DNA from: Wyeomyia smithii
Lineage: Eukaryota > Arthropoda > Insecta > Diptera > Culicidae
Direction: 5' to 3'
NCBI RefSeq assembly: GCF_029784165.1
Contig: NC_073696.1
Coordinates: 152,326,372 to 152,390,371 of the forward strand
Length of the DNA stretch: 64,000 nucleotides
Made by a program: the position numbers and the translations under genes. The notes beneath the pieces are model-generated. The model saw only the letters and a program-made list of their open reading frames with translations. It made no database searches and was not told where the DNA came from. Shown one piece after another: positions 14,224 to 29,200 of this stretch (position 1 is the stretch's first letter; each line of letters begins with the position of its first letter).

Positions 14224-15410
14224 GAAAAAAATCACATGTCATCGCTTTGAATTATGATTTAGAGACAAATTAAGCCTGAAAATCTTGGTATTGCATTTTT
14301 CACGTAGTTTTATTAAAATTATTTAAATTTCAAATGATCAGGTACTTATTATTTTCCCTTAATTTCATCTTAAAAAAATCACAGATCATAGATTTGAATT
14401 TTGATTTAGAGGCAAATTCAGTATGAAAAGTCATGATTTCGCATGTTTCACGTAGTTTTGTGATTATTATCTGGAGTTTTAGTAATCAAATACATGTTAT
14501 TTTTACTCGAATGTCTTTCTTGGACATCAACGAACTTTTTAATGAAAAAAAAACACATGTCATCTCTTTGAGTTTTGATTTGGAGACGAATTGAGTATAA
14601 AAAGTCATAATTTTGCATGTCTTACGTAGTTTTGTGAATTATATTGCAAGTTTTAGTAATTAGCTATTAATTATTTTTCCTCAAATGTCTTTTCTGAACA
14701 TTAACAAAGATTTTAATGTAAAAGGATCTCTGTCATCGCTTTGAATTTTGGTTTAGAGGTAAATTTAGCACAAAAAGTCACAATTTTGCATGTTGTACCT
14801 AGTTTTGTAAATAATATCTCAAGTTTTAGTAATCAGATACTATTTTTTTTTTCTCGAATGTCTTTCCTTAACATTACAAACATTTTATTGAATAAAAATC
14901 ACATGTCATTGCTTTGAATTTTGATTTAGACGCAAATTCAGCTTAAAAAGTCATAATTTTGCTTCGAAGTTTTGTGAATAATATCTCAAACTGTAGTAAT
15001 CATATACTAATTATTTTTCCTCAAATGTCTTTCCTGAACATTAACAAACATTTTAATGATAGAAGAAACACATGTCATCGCGTTGAATTTTGATTTAGAG
15101 GCAAATTCAGCTTGAAAAGTCAAAATTTTGCATGTTTTACGTAGTTTTGTGAATAATATCCCAAGTTCTAGTAATCAGATACTAATTATTTTTCCTCGAA
15201 TGTCTTTCCTGAACGTAACAAACATTTTAATGAGAAAAGAATCACCTGTCATCGCTTTGAATTTTGATTTAGAGGCAAATTCAGCTTGAAAAGTCATAAT
15301 TTTGCATGTTTTACGTAGTTTTGTGAATAAAATCTCAAATTGTAGTAATGAGATACTAATTATTTTTCTTCAAATGTCTTTCCTGAACATCAGCGAACAT
15401 TTTCCGGTTA
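14206..15410 (-). repeat. T copy A', distal part: A/T-rich array
   Basis: After copy 1 the arm resumes with its target duplication and runs through units that are the reverse complement of 1-660 (14206-14865). About three further ~175-bp units (14866-15410) lie beyond what is visible of arm A. Units include TTTGAATTTTGATTTAGAGG and GCATGTTTTACGTAGTTTTG. Confidence 0.85.
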
Positions 15411-20260
<4,850 letters not shown>

Positions 20261-20561
20261 AAGCATCAAACTTCAAATCTTTCCTTTTGACCTCTACAAT
20301 GGGCCACGAAAGTTTGAAGTTGATCGGAGTTTATTTAATGGACCCACAAAGCGCTTATATTTGAGAAATCGATTTACATGAAAATTGTACGGAGTTTATT
20401 CTTTTTTTTTTAACGTTTATCTCTCGATAAACGTATCCAAATACACTTGTATTTTCATAAAACAGTAATATAATCACCCTAATTTTATTTTAAAAATTTC
20501 TAAAATTTTAAAAACATCTAAATATCTTTAAAATAACTGTTGGTGTTTGTTAAAAAGTTCG
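20261..20561. other. A/T-rich spacer, no gene
   Basis: Low-complexity A/T-rich sequence of ~300 bp between the (TA)n tract and the next TIR element. I see no repeat partner elsewhere in the window and no coding signal. Confidence 0.5.
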
Positions 20562-21820
20562 TACCGTCTACCGGGGTGAGATTAAGCCACGGGGGTGAGA
20601 TTGAGCCAAAACGGGAAATGTTTGTATGTTAAATTACTTAAGATTTCTAGATCCTAATACCTCAAATTCGATATTTTATGAAACGTGACATATTTATTCA
20701 CAACTTCAAATGGAATATAATTAATATCAGTGAACTGTTTCACTTAAATAATGTTTCAAAGTACAGGGTGTAAACATGCGCAAATAACGTTATCTAAAAA
20801 TGTCCCAGGGAAACCGACCCGATCAAGAAACCACATCAACTTACTGCTCAGTTGGTACGTTAGGATGTCGTCTCCAATGTGTTGAGGAAATATTATGCAT
20901 TGAACCTGTGTTGGCTCAGAAAAAATGATTTTCCAAACTGTACACTGTTCGAGCCCTTTTGGGGTGAGATTGTGCCAAGCTATAATGAACGGTACAGTGT
21001 GCGGAATTCACATTCACGACAAAATTATATCAGTATACACCAAAATACTTGCATTGTTTACATAGAGTATGTTGTCTAGCTATGGCATTATTTGAAATAA
21101 TGACTTTAAGCTTGAGAACAGTAAGCTAACAACTGTTAGATGGAAATTTACAGTGACTGATATTACTTATAAAATGTAACAAAATTTTGTACACCTATTC
21201 TATATAAACTGATGACTTTTAAAGAAAGTAAGGAGGGTTGTGGGTACGTTTCTACCAGTTTTGAGATCTCCAATAAAATATACAGTGGTCAATGACATAT
21301 AATAATTGAAACGAAGAGTCTTTTCAGGCTTTATGTCCTATCGTTTTTTCATTCTAAGCTACCTGGAGACGCCACTATGAGTATAAAGACTGTCTATAAG
21401 CCACGTTATCATCACTGGTTACTCCAGATATCGATTTGATCCAGTACTACATTTCCATACATTTCTCTATAATTCATATGAACCGTAGTTTCTGGTCAAC
21501 CCCCTATAGCCCCTTAATAGTCCACGTTGTTTATGGTCGTCCTCATACTTACTGTTTTATCATGTTATTCATGTGAATTATTCGTAGATACACTACTTTA
21601 CATTTAACAGGTATTAAATTCAACTCTTTGTATTTGGCACAATCTCACCCCATAGAAGGGGTGAGCTTGAGCCAAAGTTCATTTAATTTTAGCAAAATTG
21701 TAGTTTATTGCAACTTAACCATATTTGCGGCCGTCGTTAACTAAACATTTAAGTGTGCATTACAAGCTAAGGAACAAAAACGTATCCTTTTTTGGCACAA
21801 TCTCACCCCGGCAGACGGTA
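20562..21820. mobile_element. Non-autonomous DNA transposon with TIRs, TA target
   Basis: The ends are inverted: TACCGTCTACCGGGGTGAG at 20562 and CTCACCCCGGCAGACGGTA ending at 21820, both next to TTGGCACAATCTCACC-type sequence. The shared outer TA suggests a TA target duplication. The motif GGGGTGAGATTG(T/A)GCCA also recurs internally, near 20592, 20960 and, as a back-to-back inverted pair, 21640-21680. The 1.26-kb interior has no transposase frame, only a 66-aa frame (20879-21079) with no motif. Superfamily unassigned. Confidence 0.75.
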
Positions 21821-21930
21821 TTTTGAATGAGGTGTGTATTTTTTCGGTATAAATCTACAACATGCAATATAAACTGAAATTCGTCTTAATTATGTGTTGA
21901 AACACGGTTAGAATTCAACATTCGGTATTG

Positions 21931-21939
21931 AAACCAAAA
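21931..21939. repeat. SINE target-site duplication (left)
   Basis: AAACCAAAA here is repeated at 22171-22179, immediately after the SINE's A-rich tail. Confidence 0.85.
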
Positions 21940-22170
21940 TCTTGCATCTGCATCTCCCAGCTGGTCTAGTGGTACGATGCTGGCCTTACAAGCAAGTCGT
22001 CGTAGGTTCGAGTCTCGACTCGGGAGAGACTGTTAGTGTCAGTAGAATCGTAGCGCTAGCAATTGTCCCCGCAATTGTCCTGTACACTTAACAGTTGGCT
22101 GCGAAGTCTGTGTATAATAAACAGAAGGTCGAGTTCCGATACGGAATGTAGCACCAAGGAAAAAAAATTT
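21940..22170 (+). mobile_element. tRNA-derived SINE
   Basis: The head (21954-22026) resembles a tRNA. The acceptor halves CTCCCAG and CGGGAG can pair, an A-box-like CTGGTCTAGTGG lies at 21961, an anticodon-type loop CTTACAA suggests tRNA-Val (UAC), and a B box GGTTCGAGTCT lies at 22005. A non-tRNA body and a short A/T tail follow. These internal pol III promoter boxes would drive its transcription. It is flanked by AAACCAAAA duplications inside the MITE. It is not a functional tRNA gene because the D and anticodon stems mispair. It resembles mosquito SINEs such as Feilai in type; that family name is a guess. Confidence 0.8.
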
Positions 22171-22392
22171 AAACCAAAAATGGCCGACTTCCAGCCACCA
22201 TTTTGAATTTTCAAAGGCACAAGATTCGGTAACAATTAATGCGCCACCTGTGAAAACGCCATTTCATGTTTGCTGCGGTGAAGCAAACATAAAATAGCGT
22301 TTTCACAGGGAATGCATTATCTATTTCCGAGTCTTGTGCTTCTAAAAATTCGAAGTGGGGGTTCGAATTGGCTGTTGGTGGTTTCAATACCG

Positions 22393-22910
22393 TTTCACCT
22401 TAAGGACCATTCGCTTTTAATCGCCTGATCATTTTTTGTTTAAACTCAAACGGGATATCAAGCCAATCCAACTTATTCTGGGCTTAAATACCATAAGCGA
22501 TTTTTCATCTTTTCAGTTACAGCGTCTGAGACGACTATCAATTTCGGCATAAGCGAAAGAATCATGTAGAAAATTCATAACTTGATTAATACATTAGACA
22601 GCACTCGTAACTATATCCGAAAAACATCTGAATGTGAAGTTTAACTACCAACAGGGACATGTCCTGAATTCAATTTATGGTCTATGAACATAACTTTTGG
22701 ATCATAGAAGCTGAGAGTGAGTTGATTGGCTGTGAATGAGTTGATTTCGTTTGATGCTTTTGTAAAACGTGTTTAAGGTCCGATGCTTTTGCCATGTAAT
22801 ATATTTTGCATAAAAGTTCATAGAAATGAAGAGGACAAGTAATAGTGGTTAATTTTCGAAACTTAACCACTTCGAAACAAGCGTATTATGAACTTATTTG
22901 GTAATATATT
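22393..22910. other. Intergenic sequence, nothing recognised
   Basis: About 520 bp between the MITE and the 3' end of I-clade copy 3. It is A/T-rich, has no repeat partner in this window, and its only frame (62 aa, minus) lacks motifs. It is the best candidate for non-repetitive flanking DNA. Confidence 0.5.
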
Positions 22911-23240
22911 TGATTTAATTATGGTTTATTTAACACGGCACGATACAATTTTATGTTTAACTGAGCTAAGTACACTTTTTATTAATTCTAGATTAGCGGG
23001 AAAAGGAGGGAGGCACTTTTTTTATTTCTCGCGGCCGACTACGAGCTAGTGGGGATTAAAGGTGGAAGGAGGGGAAATACAATTCTTGCTTAAAACTAAG
23101 ATATACGATCTATTTGTGTTTCGACTGGTGTTCTTTTTGTTTTTCAAACATAAATGCGCGCGTATAGCGTCGTATACGGGATTTCTGACAAATAGACAAA
23201 AGAATATTAAATTTTTTTTTCCCAGAATGTCTCTAACGGG
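22911..23240 (-). mobile_element. I-clade copy 3, 3' UTR fragment
   Basis: On the minus strand this matches the 3' end of copies 1 and 2: GTGTTAAATAAACC end, CCCCACTAGCTCGTAGTCGG block, and the last codons before it (a match to CAGAATGTCTCTAACGGG of copy 2 at about 33030). It stops where the G1 LTR begins. The rest of the same element lies at 60636-64000, so G1 split it. Confidence 0.85.
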
Positions 23241-23505
23241 TGTTGTATGTCGCCGTGTTATATGGTTGTTTCACTTTAAGGAGTTGGTCACTGTTGAACA
23301 TTACTTGCCTTTTGAGAAAAAAACTCTCCCAGGTTCCTGGTTTCCGAACTATGGTGGACCAGGGAAGTATTGACCTCCAGGGTATCCACCAGAACGGACC
23401 TTGTCACGCATAGGAATGATCTAGTCAAAAGTACGTTATCGAGTGTCTTTATTTGGATAATTTCTGGCCTTATATACTAATTGTACAATGTTTGCCTAAC
23501 CTATC
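23241..23505 (-). repeat. G1 3' LTR, outer part
   Basis: It is nearly identical to 60127-60391 and starts TGTTGTATGTCGCCG on the plus strand. It is cut at 23505 by the mag-like element (target CTATC). The complete LTR would be about 567 bp (265 + 302). Confidence 0.9.
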
Positions 23506-23725
23506 TGTTGTGACCGTACCGAGAATGATGACAAAACAGTTAGTTTATTCTAATTTAGTTTATTCATATCAATCTAATTTATTTAAAGGTTCTCTACATG
23601 TTGTGACTATTACTTTCCACGAGGCTTATTACACTGACTCGTCAATTTTAATATCGATCCAGTATAGCGCTTTTCAGTGGTACACTTTCAACGTATCTCA
23701 TAGGTATCATAGGTAGGATGTAACA
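23506..23725 (-). repeat. mag-like element 3' LTR
   Basis: 220 bp beginning TGTTGTGACCGTACCG and ending GGATGTAACA on the plus strand. It matches the other LTR apart from small indels, including ~7 bp around CTACATGTTGTGACT. Confidence 0.92.
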
Positions 23726-23739
23726 CCTCTCCCCCTCGT
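23726..23739 (-). promoter_or_regulatory. mag-like polypurine tract
   Basis: On the minus strand ACGAGGGGGAGAGG directly precedes the 3' LTR start TGTTACATCC. It would prime plus-strand DNA synthesis. Confidence 0.8.
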
Positions 23740-23777
23740 AAAAAAATAGTATTAAAAAAAATATTTATGTAAAAGAA

Positions 23778-24830
23778 TTACAGATTTAATCTCTTGGGAG
23801 GATTAATTGTGCGACTGGAGCGCCGTAATGCTGGAGAAATCTCCCCAAAAGTTTCTCTTTGAAATCCGGTAACAGGGCTTCCCATCGCATTCGTAACCGC
23901 TTCCGTCGGAGTAATTGAAGGTTGAACGGCCATCGCCAGAGTTGAGTCCATGGTATCTGTGCAAGTATCTTTCGCAGCAGTTACAGTTGCACTAGCAGCA
24001 GGTGGTACAATCGAAATCTTACCCTCGTTCTCTATAGCAGACTTGACACTATAGTCAGATGAGTTCTCGCCCAAATTAGCACCTACTCCCACAATGTGGT
24101 CGATGTGTCGTTCCCAAATTCGACCATCGTCCAAGCGTACTGCATACCGTAGTTTCCCGACTTTTTCTGCAACTCTACCAAATTTCCATTTATTATTTGA
24201 TAAGAAATCCCGTACACGCACCCGATCACCATCTGAGAACTGTCGAACTTGGTAATTGGTCCTCTGCGCTTCATTTTTCGGCAATAGTAAATCGAGTCTC
24301 GATCGAATCTGCCGACCGAACAGCAGCATCGAAGGTGATTTTCCAGTCGAGGGATGTATCATTTTCCTATAAGTTTGCAGTACATTTGCCAGTTCAGGGT
24401 TTATTTGGGATTTGGAGCATTTTAATGCCTTCAACTTCTGCTTAAATGTTTGAACGTAGCGCTCTGCTTGTCCGTTCGATGCTGGGTGGTACGGTGCTCC
24501 CATTTTATGGATTATACCATTCATCCGCAGGAAAAGCTGGAACGTTTCCGAAGTGAATTGGACGCTCACGAGTACCGACGGAATACCGAAAGTACCAAAA
24601 ATATCACGACACATGTTTTCCGTACTCTCAGCAGTTATTGATTTGCACACTTTAATTTCCGGCCATTTACTGTAAGCGTCAACTAGTATGAAGAAATATG
24701 TGTCCATGAAGGGACCAGCAAAATCAACGTGAACTCTTTGGAAGGGTTCAGTTGGAGTTTTCCAGCAGTGTAGTGACATTTTTGCAGGTTCTGGTCTAAC
24801 TATTTGGCAGTCGGCGCAGTTTGACACCAT
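23778..24830 (-). pseudogene. mag-like integrase core and C-terminal region
   Basis: A 350-aa frame starting in the zinc-binding domain (NCADCQI). The first catalytic Asp is in VHVDFAGPF, and the Glu is in HPASNGQAERYVQTF. The segment that should carry the second catalytic Asp reads SVLVSVQFTSETF, so the usual DNG residues before the QFTS motif are absent. That would inactivate the enzyme. A GRI-type C-terminal region (VGKLRYAVRLDDGRIWERHIDHI) follows, then a Ser/Thr-rich tail. Its N-terminal extension lies in another frame at 24800-25078. Confidence 0.85.
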
Positions 24831-25250
24831 TTCTTCAATATCGCGATCGATTCCACTCCACCAGCAATAACCACGGGCGAGCGATTTTTACGGGTAGTCC
24901 CGAAATGTGTGGAATGTAGCTCATCTAGAACTCGCTTCCTCAACCTAGCAGGCACGTAAACACGAATCCCTCGTGAGAGACAACCCTTTTGTAGCGAAAA
25001 CTCGTTTTGCTCGATACCAAACCGATCTTTCCCTTCTACCAGTTTGCCATGTTTGATACCTTGAACCAGGTTCTTCACTAAAGGATCTTCGGAAGTAGCT
25101 TGCGATAACTCTTCTGCAGTTAACGGTAGAGTTTCAATTTAATTCAACTCAACGACGTCTGATTCTTCAATTTCGTTCTCTGGGTCGGTTCGAAGCAGCG
25201 GAATTCTCGACATTGCGTCGGCATTAGCATGGTCATTAGAACGTCAAAAC
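24800..25250 (-). pseudogene. mag-like RNase H/integrase linker and integrase HHCC start
   Basis: The frame runs from the RNase H end (NDHANADAMSRI, just after a stop near 25243) through a second stop near 25138 to the integrase N-terminus (ARLRKRVLDELHSTHFG). It then shifts frame before the CWWSGID and NCADC part of the zinc domain. Two nonsense codons and one frameshift thus lie in 450 bp. Confidence 0.8.
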
Positions 25251-26458
25251 CGTATTTCATAACTGAACGACTGCAAATAAGTTGCATAGTGCTGCATTCG
25301 TAAAGCTGACATGACCGGTAAACCCTTGTGCTCTCCGAATATTTTGGTAATTGCCTGGTTGTCTGTTATTAGTGTGAATTTCCGGCCATACAAAAATTGA
25401 AAAAAATTCTTTACGCCAAAAATGATTGCGTAGGCTTCCTTATCCACCTGCATGTAATTCTGTTGCACACGGCTCAGCGTTTGAGAGGCAAACTGATTCG
25501 GACGCTCGATACCATCTGGGTAAAGGTGACTCAACACGGCTCCTACTCCATAGGGGGATGCGTCAGTAGCAAGTAACAATGGCAATTCCGGCGAATAGTG
25601 GACAAGGCAAGTGTCAGATTGCATTTGTTTTTTAATTAACTGAAATGATTTCTCGTAGTGCTCACTCCATTTGAAAGAAATGTCATTTTTCAGTAGATTA
25701 TTGAGTGGATATAGTATTGTGCTTAAATTCTTGAAAAAACGACCATAATAATTAATCAAACCGATAAATGATCGAACTTCATCTTTATTCTTCGGTTGGG
25801 GTATGTCCTGAATTGCTTCTATTTTCGCCCGAAGTTTGTGAACTCCTTTTCTGTCGATCAGGTACCCACAGTATTCAATTTTGTCCACAAAAAAAACGCA
25901 TTTATTTTTATTTACTCTTATGTTGTGCATGTCAAGCCTACGAAGAACTTCCTCTAGGCGGCTCAAATGTATTTCATCCTTCTCTCCTGTAATCTTTATA
26001 TCGTCTAAAAATACGCTAACACCTTCAATTCCTTGTAGTATTGCTTCCATTTGTCGTTGCCAGATCGCAGGAGCTGATGCAACACCATACATTAAACGAT
26101 TCGGACGATAAAGGCCCCGATGTGCACTGAGCGTTAAAATTTCCCGATCTTCGGGAGCAACTTCCAATTGTAAATAGGCTTGTACGAGATCAATTTTGCT
26201 AAACTTTGTTTCTCCAGCAAGCGAAGAAAATAACTCGTCCACAGTAGGTAAGGGATGTTTATCGACGATAAGATTTGGGTTCACCGTTTGCTTGTAGTCC
26301 CCGCAAATACGTACACGGTTCTGAGATTTTTTTACAGGAACAATTGGCGTCGCCCAGTTACTTTGGTTGACTTTGGTTAGCACTCCTTCGGTAACTAGTT
26401 TCTCCAGTTCATCTTCGACGATTTTCTGCATATTAAACGGTATTTTTCTTGCTTTCAT
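25244..26458 (-). pseudogene. mag-like reverse transcriptase and RNase H
   Basis: A 404-aa open stretch. RT motifs are WATPIVPVKK, VRICGDYKQTVNPN, FSKIDLVQAYLQL, LMYGVASAPAIWQRQM and VSVFLDDIKIT (LDD active site). RNase H begins with LLATDASPYGVGAVLSH and continues with VDKEAYAIIFGVK and TLITDNQAI. The frame ends at a stop right after SYEIRF, within the conserved linker to integrase. Upstream residues are in a different frame (26455-26682). Confidence 0.88.
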
Positions 26459-26682
26459 GAAAACGGCCGCACATTTTGTTTCAATGGTAGATTAGCTTGA
26501 ACACTAGAAATTTTACCTATCGAGTCTTCAAACACTCTCGGATATTTTGATAAAATCACGGCGAGTGAATCACTCGTATGATCGGATGTAGCATCAGGTG
26601 CAACAATTGTATTTACGGTACCAACTTTCAGAATATTGTTCCAATCTAGTGACAACATATTTAGCCACTCGCGCCCAAGCAA
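26455..26682 (-). pseudogene. mag-like protease/RT linker
   Basis: A 75-aa frame beginning LGREWLNMLSLDW, the typical end of a retropepsin (GREWL), and running to the RT start. It overlaps the 3' end of the gag-protease frame in another phase, so the shift near 26600-26680 is either a mutation or a relic of frameshifting. Confidence 0.7.
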
Positions 26683-27910
26683 TGGGTGTTTTTTCGGACT
26701 TTACCACGTACAACGGTAAGGAAACTACATTACCATCAAATTCTACCTGCGCATCAAAAATACCTTGAACTTCAATATTGTTATTGCAATAGCTAACGAG
26801 TCTAGTCTTGCTTCCACGCAATTGTCCTTTTGGAAACAGTTTTTTCCAGAAATCTGCGTTCATAATACTCACAGGAGACCCTGTATCAATTTCAAAATTG
26901 ACTTCGATTCCATTCACGCGAATTGGCAACCAGTATTTCTTATTTTTCGATAGACAATCGACAGTACACACTTCGCGCATATCTGCAATTTCGGGACCTT
27001 CTCGACACGTAGCATTACTAGACTGAAAGACGTAGTTCGTCTGAGCAGCACTTGAATTATTCGCAGTATTACTTTCTCCAGCTTCCTTCCTCATGCACAC
27101 CTTAGCAAGATGTCCTTTAACCTTGCAAAACAAACATACAGTTGCTTTGTGTTTGCAGTTGTTTGCCAAATGCGATTTATCACCACATCGGAAACAATAA
27201 ACGTTCGCCGTGTTTTGACGTGCTTTGGTGGGTCTTTCCCCATCGTTCGTACTGTATTTTTCTTTTTTACATGGCAGCTTACGTACAGTATGGACGTCCT
27301 GATTAACTGCACTGTTTTCAATCTCCGCACCGCTTTTTCGTGATAGTTCCATACCCACCGCAATATCACGGGCTCCTTTCAATGTTAGCTGCCTCTTCTC
27401 TAGTAACCGGTTTCGGATTTCTGTTTCTTTGATGCCAAAAACCAGCTGATTCCTTAGCGCCGTATCTAGATAAGCACCGAAATTGCACGTAACAGCAATT
27501 CGTCTGAGAGCCATCAAATACTCGTCTATCGTCTCATTAGCAGAAGCAGCGTTGCTGTCGCCCTGTCGGCGACAATTGAAGCGAAAATTCTCGCTAATTT
27601 CCAGCGGTTGTGGGTTGAAAAATCCTTCTAGAATATCAACAATCTGCTGGTATGTTTTATCGCGTGGGCCTCTGGGTGCAATTTCGTCGCAGATGACATC
27701 ATAAGTCTCGGGTCCCATGTGATGAAGCAGTAAACTTTTTTTCATCTCCTCGTTATTAATACCAGAAATTGAGAACGCAGTCCCCAACCGCTCAATCCAT
27801 CGCTTCCATCGCAACTTTTTTCTATCGAATGGCTCTAAACCAAGGTTCGGTGGCGCAGAACTACCAGCAGCAGCAACAGCATTTTGATTATTCTGATCTG
27901 CATTCGCCAT
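26594..27910 (-). CDS. mag-like Gag with zinc knuckles and protease start
   Basis: A 438-aa frame. The capsid-like region (FDRKKLRWKRWIERLGTAF, LLLHHMGPETYDVI) is followed by two adjacent knuckles, CFRCGDKSHLANNC and CLFCKVKGHLAKVC (about residues 237-270). A retropepsin active site, EIDTGSPVSIMN, follows near residue 340. Gag packages element RNA and the protease cleaves the polyprotein. The chosen ATG at 27910 lies only 16 nt from the 5' LTR and inside the PBS. The next Met is near residue 57, too late for an intact capsid domain. The last ~30 residues look out of frame compared with the protease end. Confidence 0.85.
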   Translation of the reverse strand: MANADQNNQNAVAAAGSSAPPNLGLEPFDRKKLRWKRWIERLGTAFSISGINNEEMKKSLLLHHMGPETYDVICDEIAPRGPRDKTYQQIVDILEGFFNPQPLEISENFRFNCRRQGDSNAASANETIDEYLMALRRIAVTCNFGAYLDTALRNQLVFGIKETEIRNRLLEKRQLTLKGARDIAVGMELSRKSGAEIENSAVNQDVHTVRKLPCKKEKYSTNDGERPTKARQNTANVYCFRCGDKSHLANNCKHKATVCLFCKVKGHLAKVCMRKEAGESNTANNSSAAQTNYVFQSSNATCREGPEIADMREVCTVDCLSKNKKYWLPIRVNGIEVNFEIDTGSPVSIMNADFWKKLFPKGQLRGSKTRLVSYCNNNIEVQGIFDAQVEFDGNVVSLPLYVVKSEKTPIAWARVAKYVVTRLEQYSESWYRKYNCCT

Positions 27911-27921
27911 CCTCGTCGCCA
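27907..27921 (-). promoter_or_regulatory. mag-like primer binding site, tRNA-Ser type
   Basis: Four bases after the 5' LTR the minus strand reads TGGCGACGAGGATGG. From memory of insect tRNA-Ser(GCU), this matches the complement of its 3' end including CCA. The gag ATG is within the site. Confidence 0.6.
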
Positions 27922-27925
27922 GAAC

Positions 27926-28133
27926 TGTTGTGACCGTACCGAAAATGATGACAAACAGTTAGTTTATTCTAATTTAGTTTATTCATATCAATCTAATTTA
28001 TTTAAAGGTTCTCTACATGTATTACTTTCCACGAGGCTTATTACACTGACTCGTCAATTTTAATATCGATCCAGTATAGCGCTTTTCAGTGGTACACTTT
28101 CAACGTATCTCTCATCATAGGTAGGATGTAACA
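27926..28133 (-). repeat. mag-like element 5' LTR
   Basis: 208 bp, TGTTGTGACCG...GATGTAACA, slightly shorter than its partner because of indels. It is followed by the CTATC duplication at 28134-28138. Confidence 0.92.
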
Positions 28134-28138
28134 CTATC

Positions 28139-28440
28139 TTAATGGTAGAAAGAAAGAGAAGGCTGGAGAGCCGGGTTCGATAATTCAAGGCTAAATAATT
28201 TGGATGGCACTGGCCCTGTTCGATATTTGTAATTTGAATCCCTTTTGCCTCACAGGCTTGCACTAACGGGCGATGCCTGCGCTGCGGGGTATAGAATGAG
28301 CGAATTGAAGGGTAACGACAATGCTATTGCATCGTCATCTGTTTACAATAAATATTACTGTTGGGTATCAATGTATGAACGCGAATGGCTTGTTATAATT
28401 TTGTATTTTGCTTTAGGCCAGTGGCTCTCTATTCATGACA
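28139..28440 (-). repeat. G1 3' LTR, inner part
   Basis: It continues the G1 LTR after the mag insertion and matches 60392-60635 up to the point where the right LTR is truncated. It ends TTCATGACA on the plus strand, i.e. TGTCATGAA at the LTR start in element orientation. Confidence 0.88.
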
Positions 28441-28452
28441 CCATCCCTCCTA
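28441..28452 (-). promoter_or_regulatory. G1 polypurine tract
   Basis: The minus strand reads TAGGAGGGATGG immediately before the LTR start TGTCATG. Its position and purine content fit the plus-strand primer. Confidence 0.7.
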
Positions 28453-28499
28453 GGGAAGATTGATGTCATGCAGTGAGATCAATCTATGGATGTGCTCTC

Positions 28500-28712
28500 C
28501 AGATAAACAGTATTTACATTAATAATTACAATTTTTTAATTCTATTTTTATTTATTATGGTAAATGGCCCTGTATAAACTGCATCGAGTTTTCTACGGTT
28601 TTCTTTTCTTAACCATATTTTATCTCCTGTTTGAACTTCGATTGGATTGCTTTCTATAGCTTGTTTGCTGATATTGCTTAGTTTTGATTTTTGTAGTATA
28701 TCTCTAGTTTTC
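28500..28712 (-). pseudogene. G1 integrase C-terminal domain
   Basis: In a frame shifted from the integrase core, the minus strand encodes GDKIWLRKENRRK and YTGPFTIINKN, the GPF/Y module of Ty3/gypsy integrases, and stops near 28537. A stop at 28713 separates it from the core. Confidence 0.75.
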
Positions 28713-29183
28713 TTAATAGTTGTCTGGATGATTGTAGATTGGGTCTAACGTTGTTGAATTTTGTATCGACTGTGGTATGTTAGTTGTTTTTCCGTATAAT
28801 AGTTCGAATGGTGTGTACTGATGTGTGGTATGGGGGTTTGTATTGTAACTGAAAACGTAGTATTTTAGCCAAGTATCCCAATCGTCGTGTTGTTCGTTAA
28901 TAAATTGTCGTAAGTATTCGTTTAAACAACGATGGTTTCTTTCTAAGCTTCCCATTGTTTCTGGGTGGTATGCTGTTGCAAATTTTTGTTCTATGTGTAG
29001 GTATTCACAATTTTTTTGGAATAATTCATTTTTGTATTCGGTTCCCATGTCTGTTTTGATTGCTAAAGGACAACCGTGTACCAGGATGCAATTTTCCACA
29101 AAGCCTTTGGCAAGTGTTTTTGCTTGCTTATCAATTATAGGTACTACTATAATGAATTTTGACAATTCGCATTGTGCTGTCAA
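28713..29183 (-). pseudogene. G1 integrase catalytic core
   Basis: A 156-aa frame. The core has a catalytic Asp in IKTDMGTEYKN and Glu in HPETMGSLERNHR, with SYNTNPHTTHQYTPFELLYG downstream. The segment holding the first Asp of the triad lies near the break at 29183-29201. Sequence style matches 412/mdg1 elements. A stop follows PDNY. Confidence 0.82.
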
Positions 29184-29200
29184 TGCGTAGCGATTTCCAC

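Larger units (their letters stand above)
21923..22392. mobile_element. Foldback MITE interrupted by a SINE
   Basis: The outer ends CGGTATTGAAACC (21923) and GGTTTCAATACCG (ending 22392) are inverted. The inversion continues inwards through TTGGCCGACTTCCAG/TTGGCTG-type, CACAAGA and CCTGTGAAAACGC/GCGTTTTCACAGG blocks to a centre near 22283. Without the inserted SINE the element is about 240 bp and is almost entirely stem. No coding potential. Confidence 0.75.
23506..28133 (-). mobile_element. mag-like Ty3/gypsy LTR retrotransposon
   Basis: A 4.6-kb element on the minus strand with LTRs (TGTTGTGACC...GATGTAACA), a PBS, gag with two CCHC knuckles, protease, RT, RNase H and integrase, then a PPT. 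It lies in the G1 LTR with a 5-bp duplication CTATC (23501-23505 and 28134-28138). The uninterrupted site is visible in the other G1 LTR at about 60387. Two zinc knuckles and a tRNA-Ser-type PBS suit the mag lineage. Stop codons, frameshifts and a lost integrase motif make it non-autonomous. Confidence 0.9.

Noticed and set aside
21954..22026. Possible functional tRNA-Val gene
   Set aside because: Stem pairing is imperfect, it continues into a non-tRNA body with an A-rich end, and it is flanked by target duplications, all typical of a SINE.
23062..23373. 103-aa plus-strand frame
   Set aside because: It spans the junction of I-clade copy 3 and the G1 LTR, so it is a chance frame across two elements.
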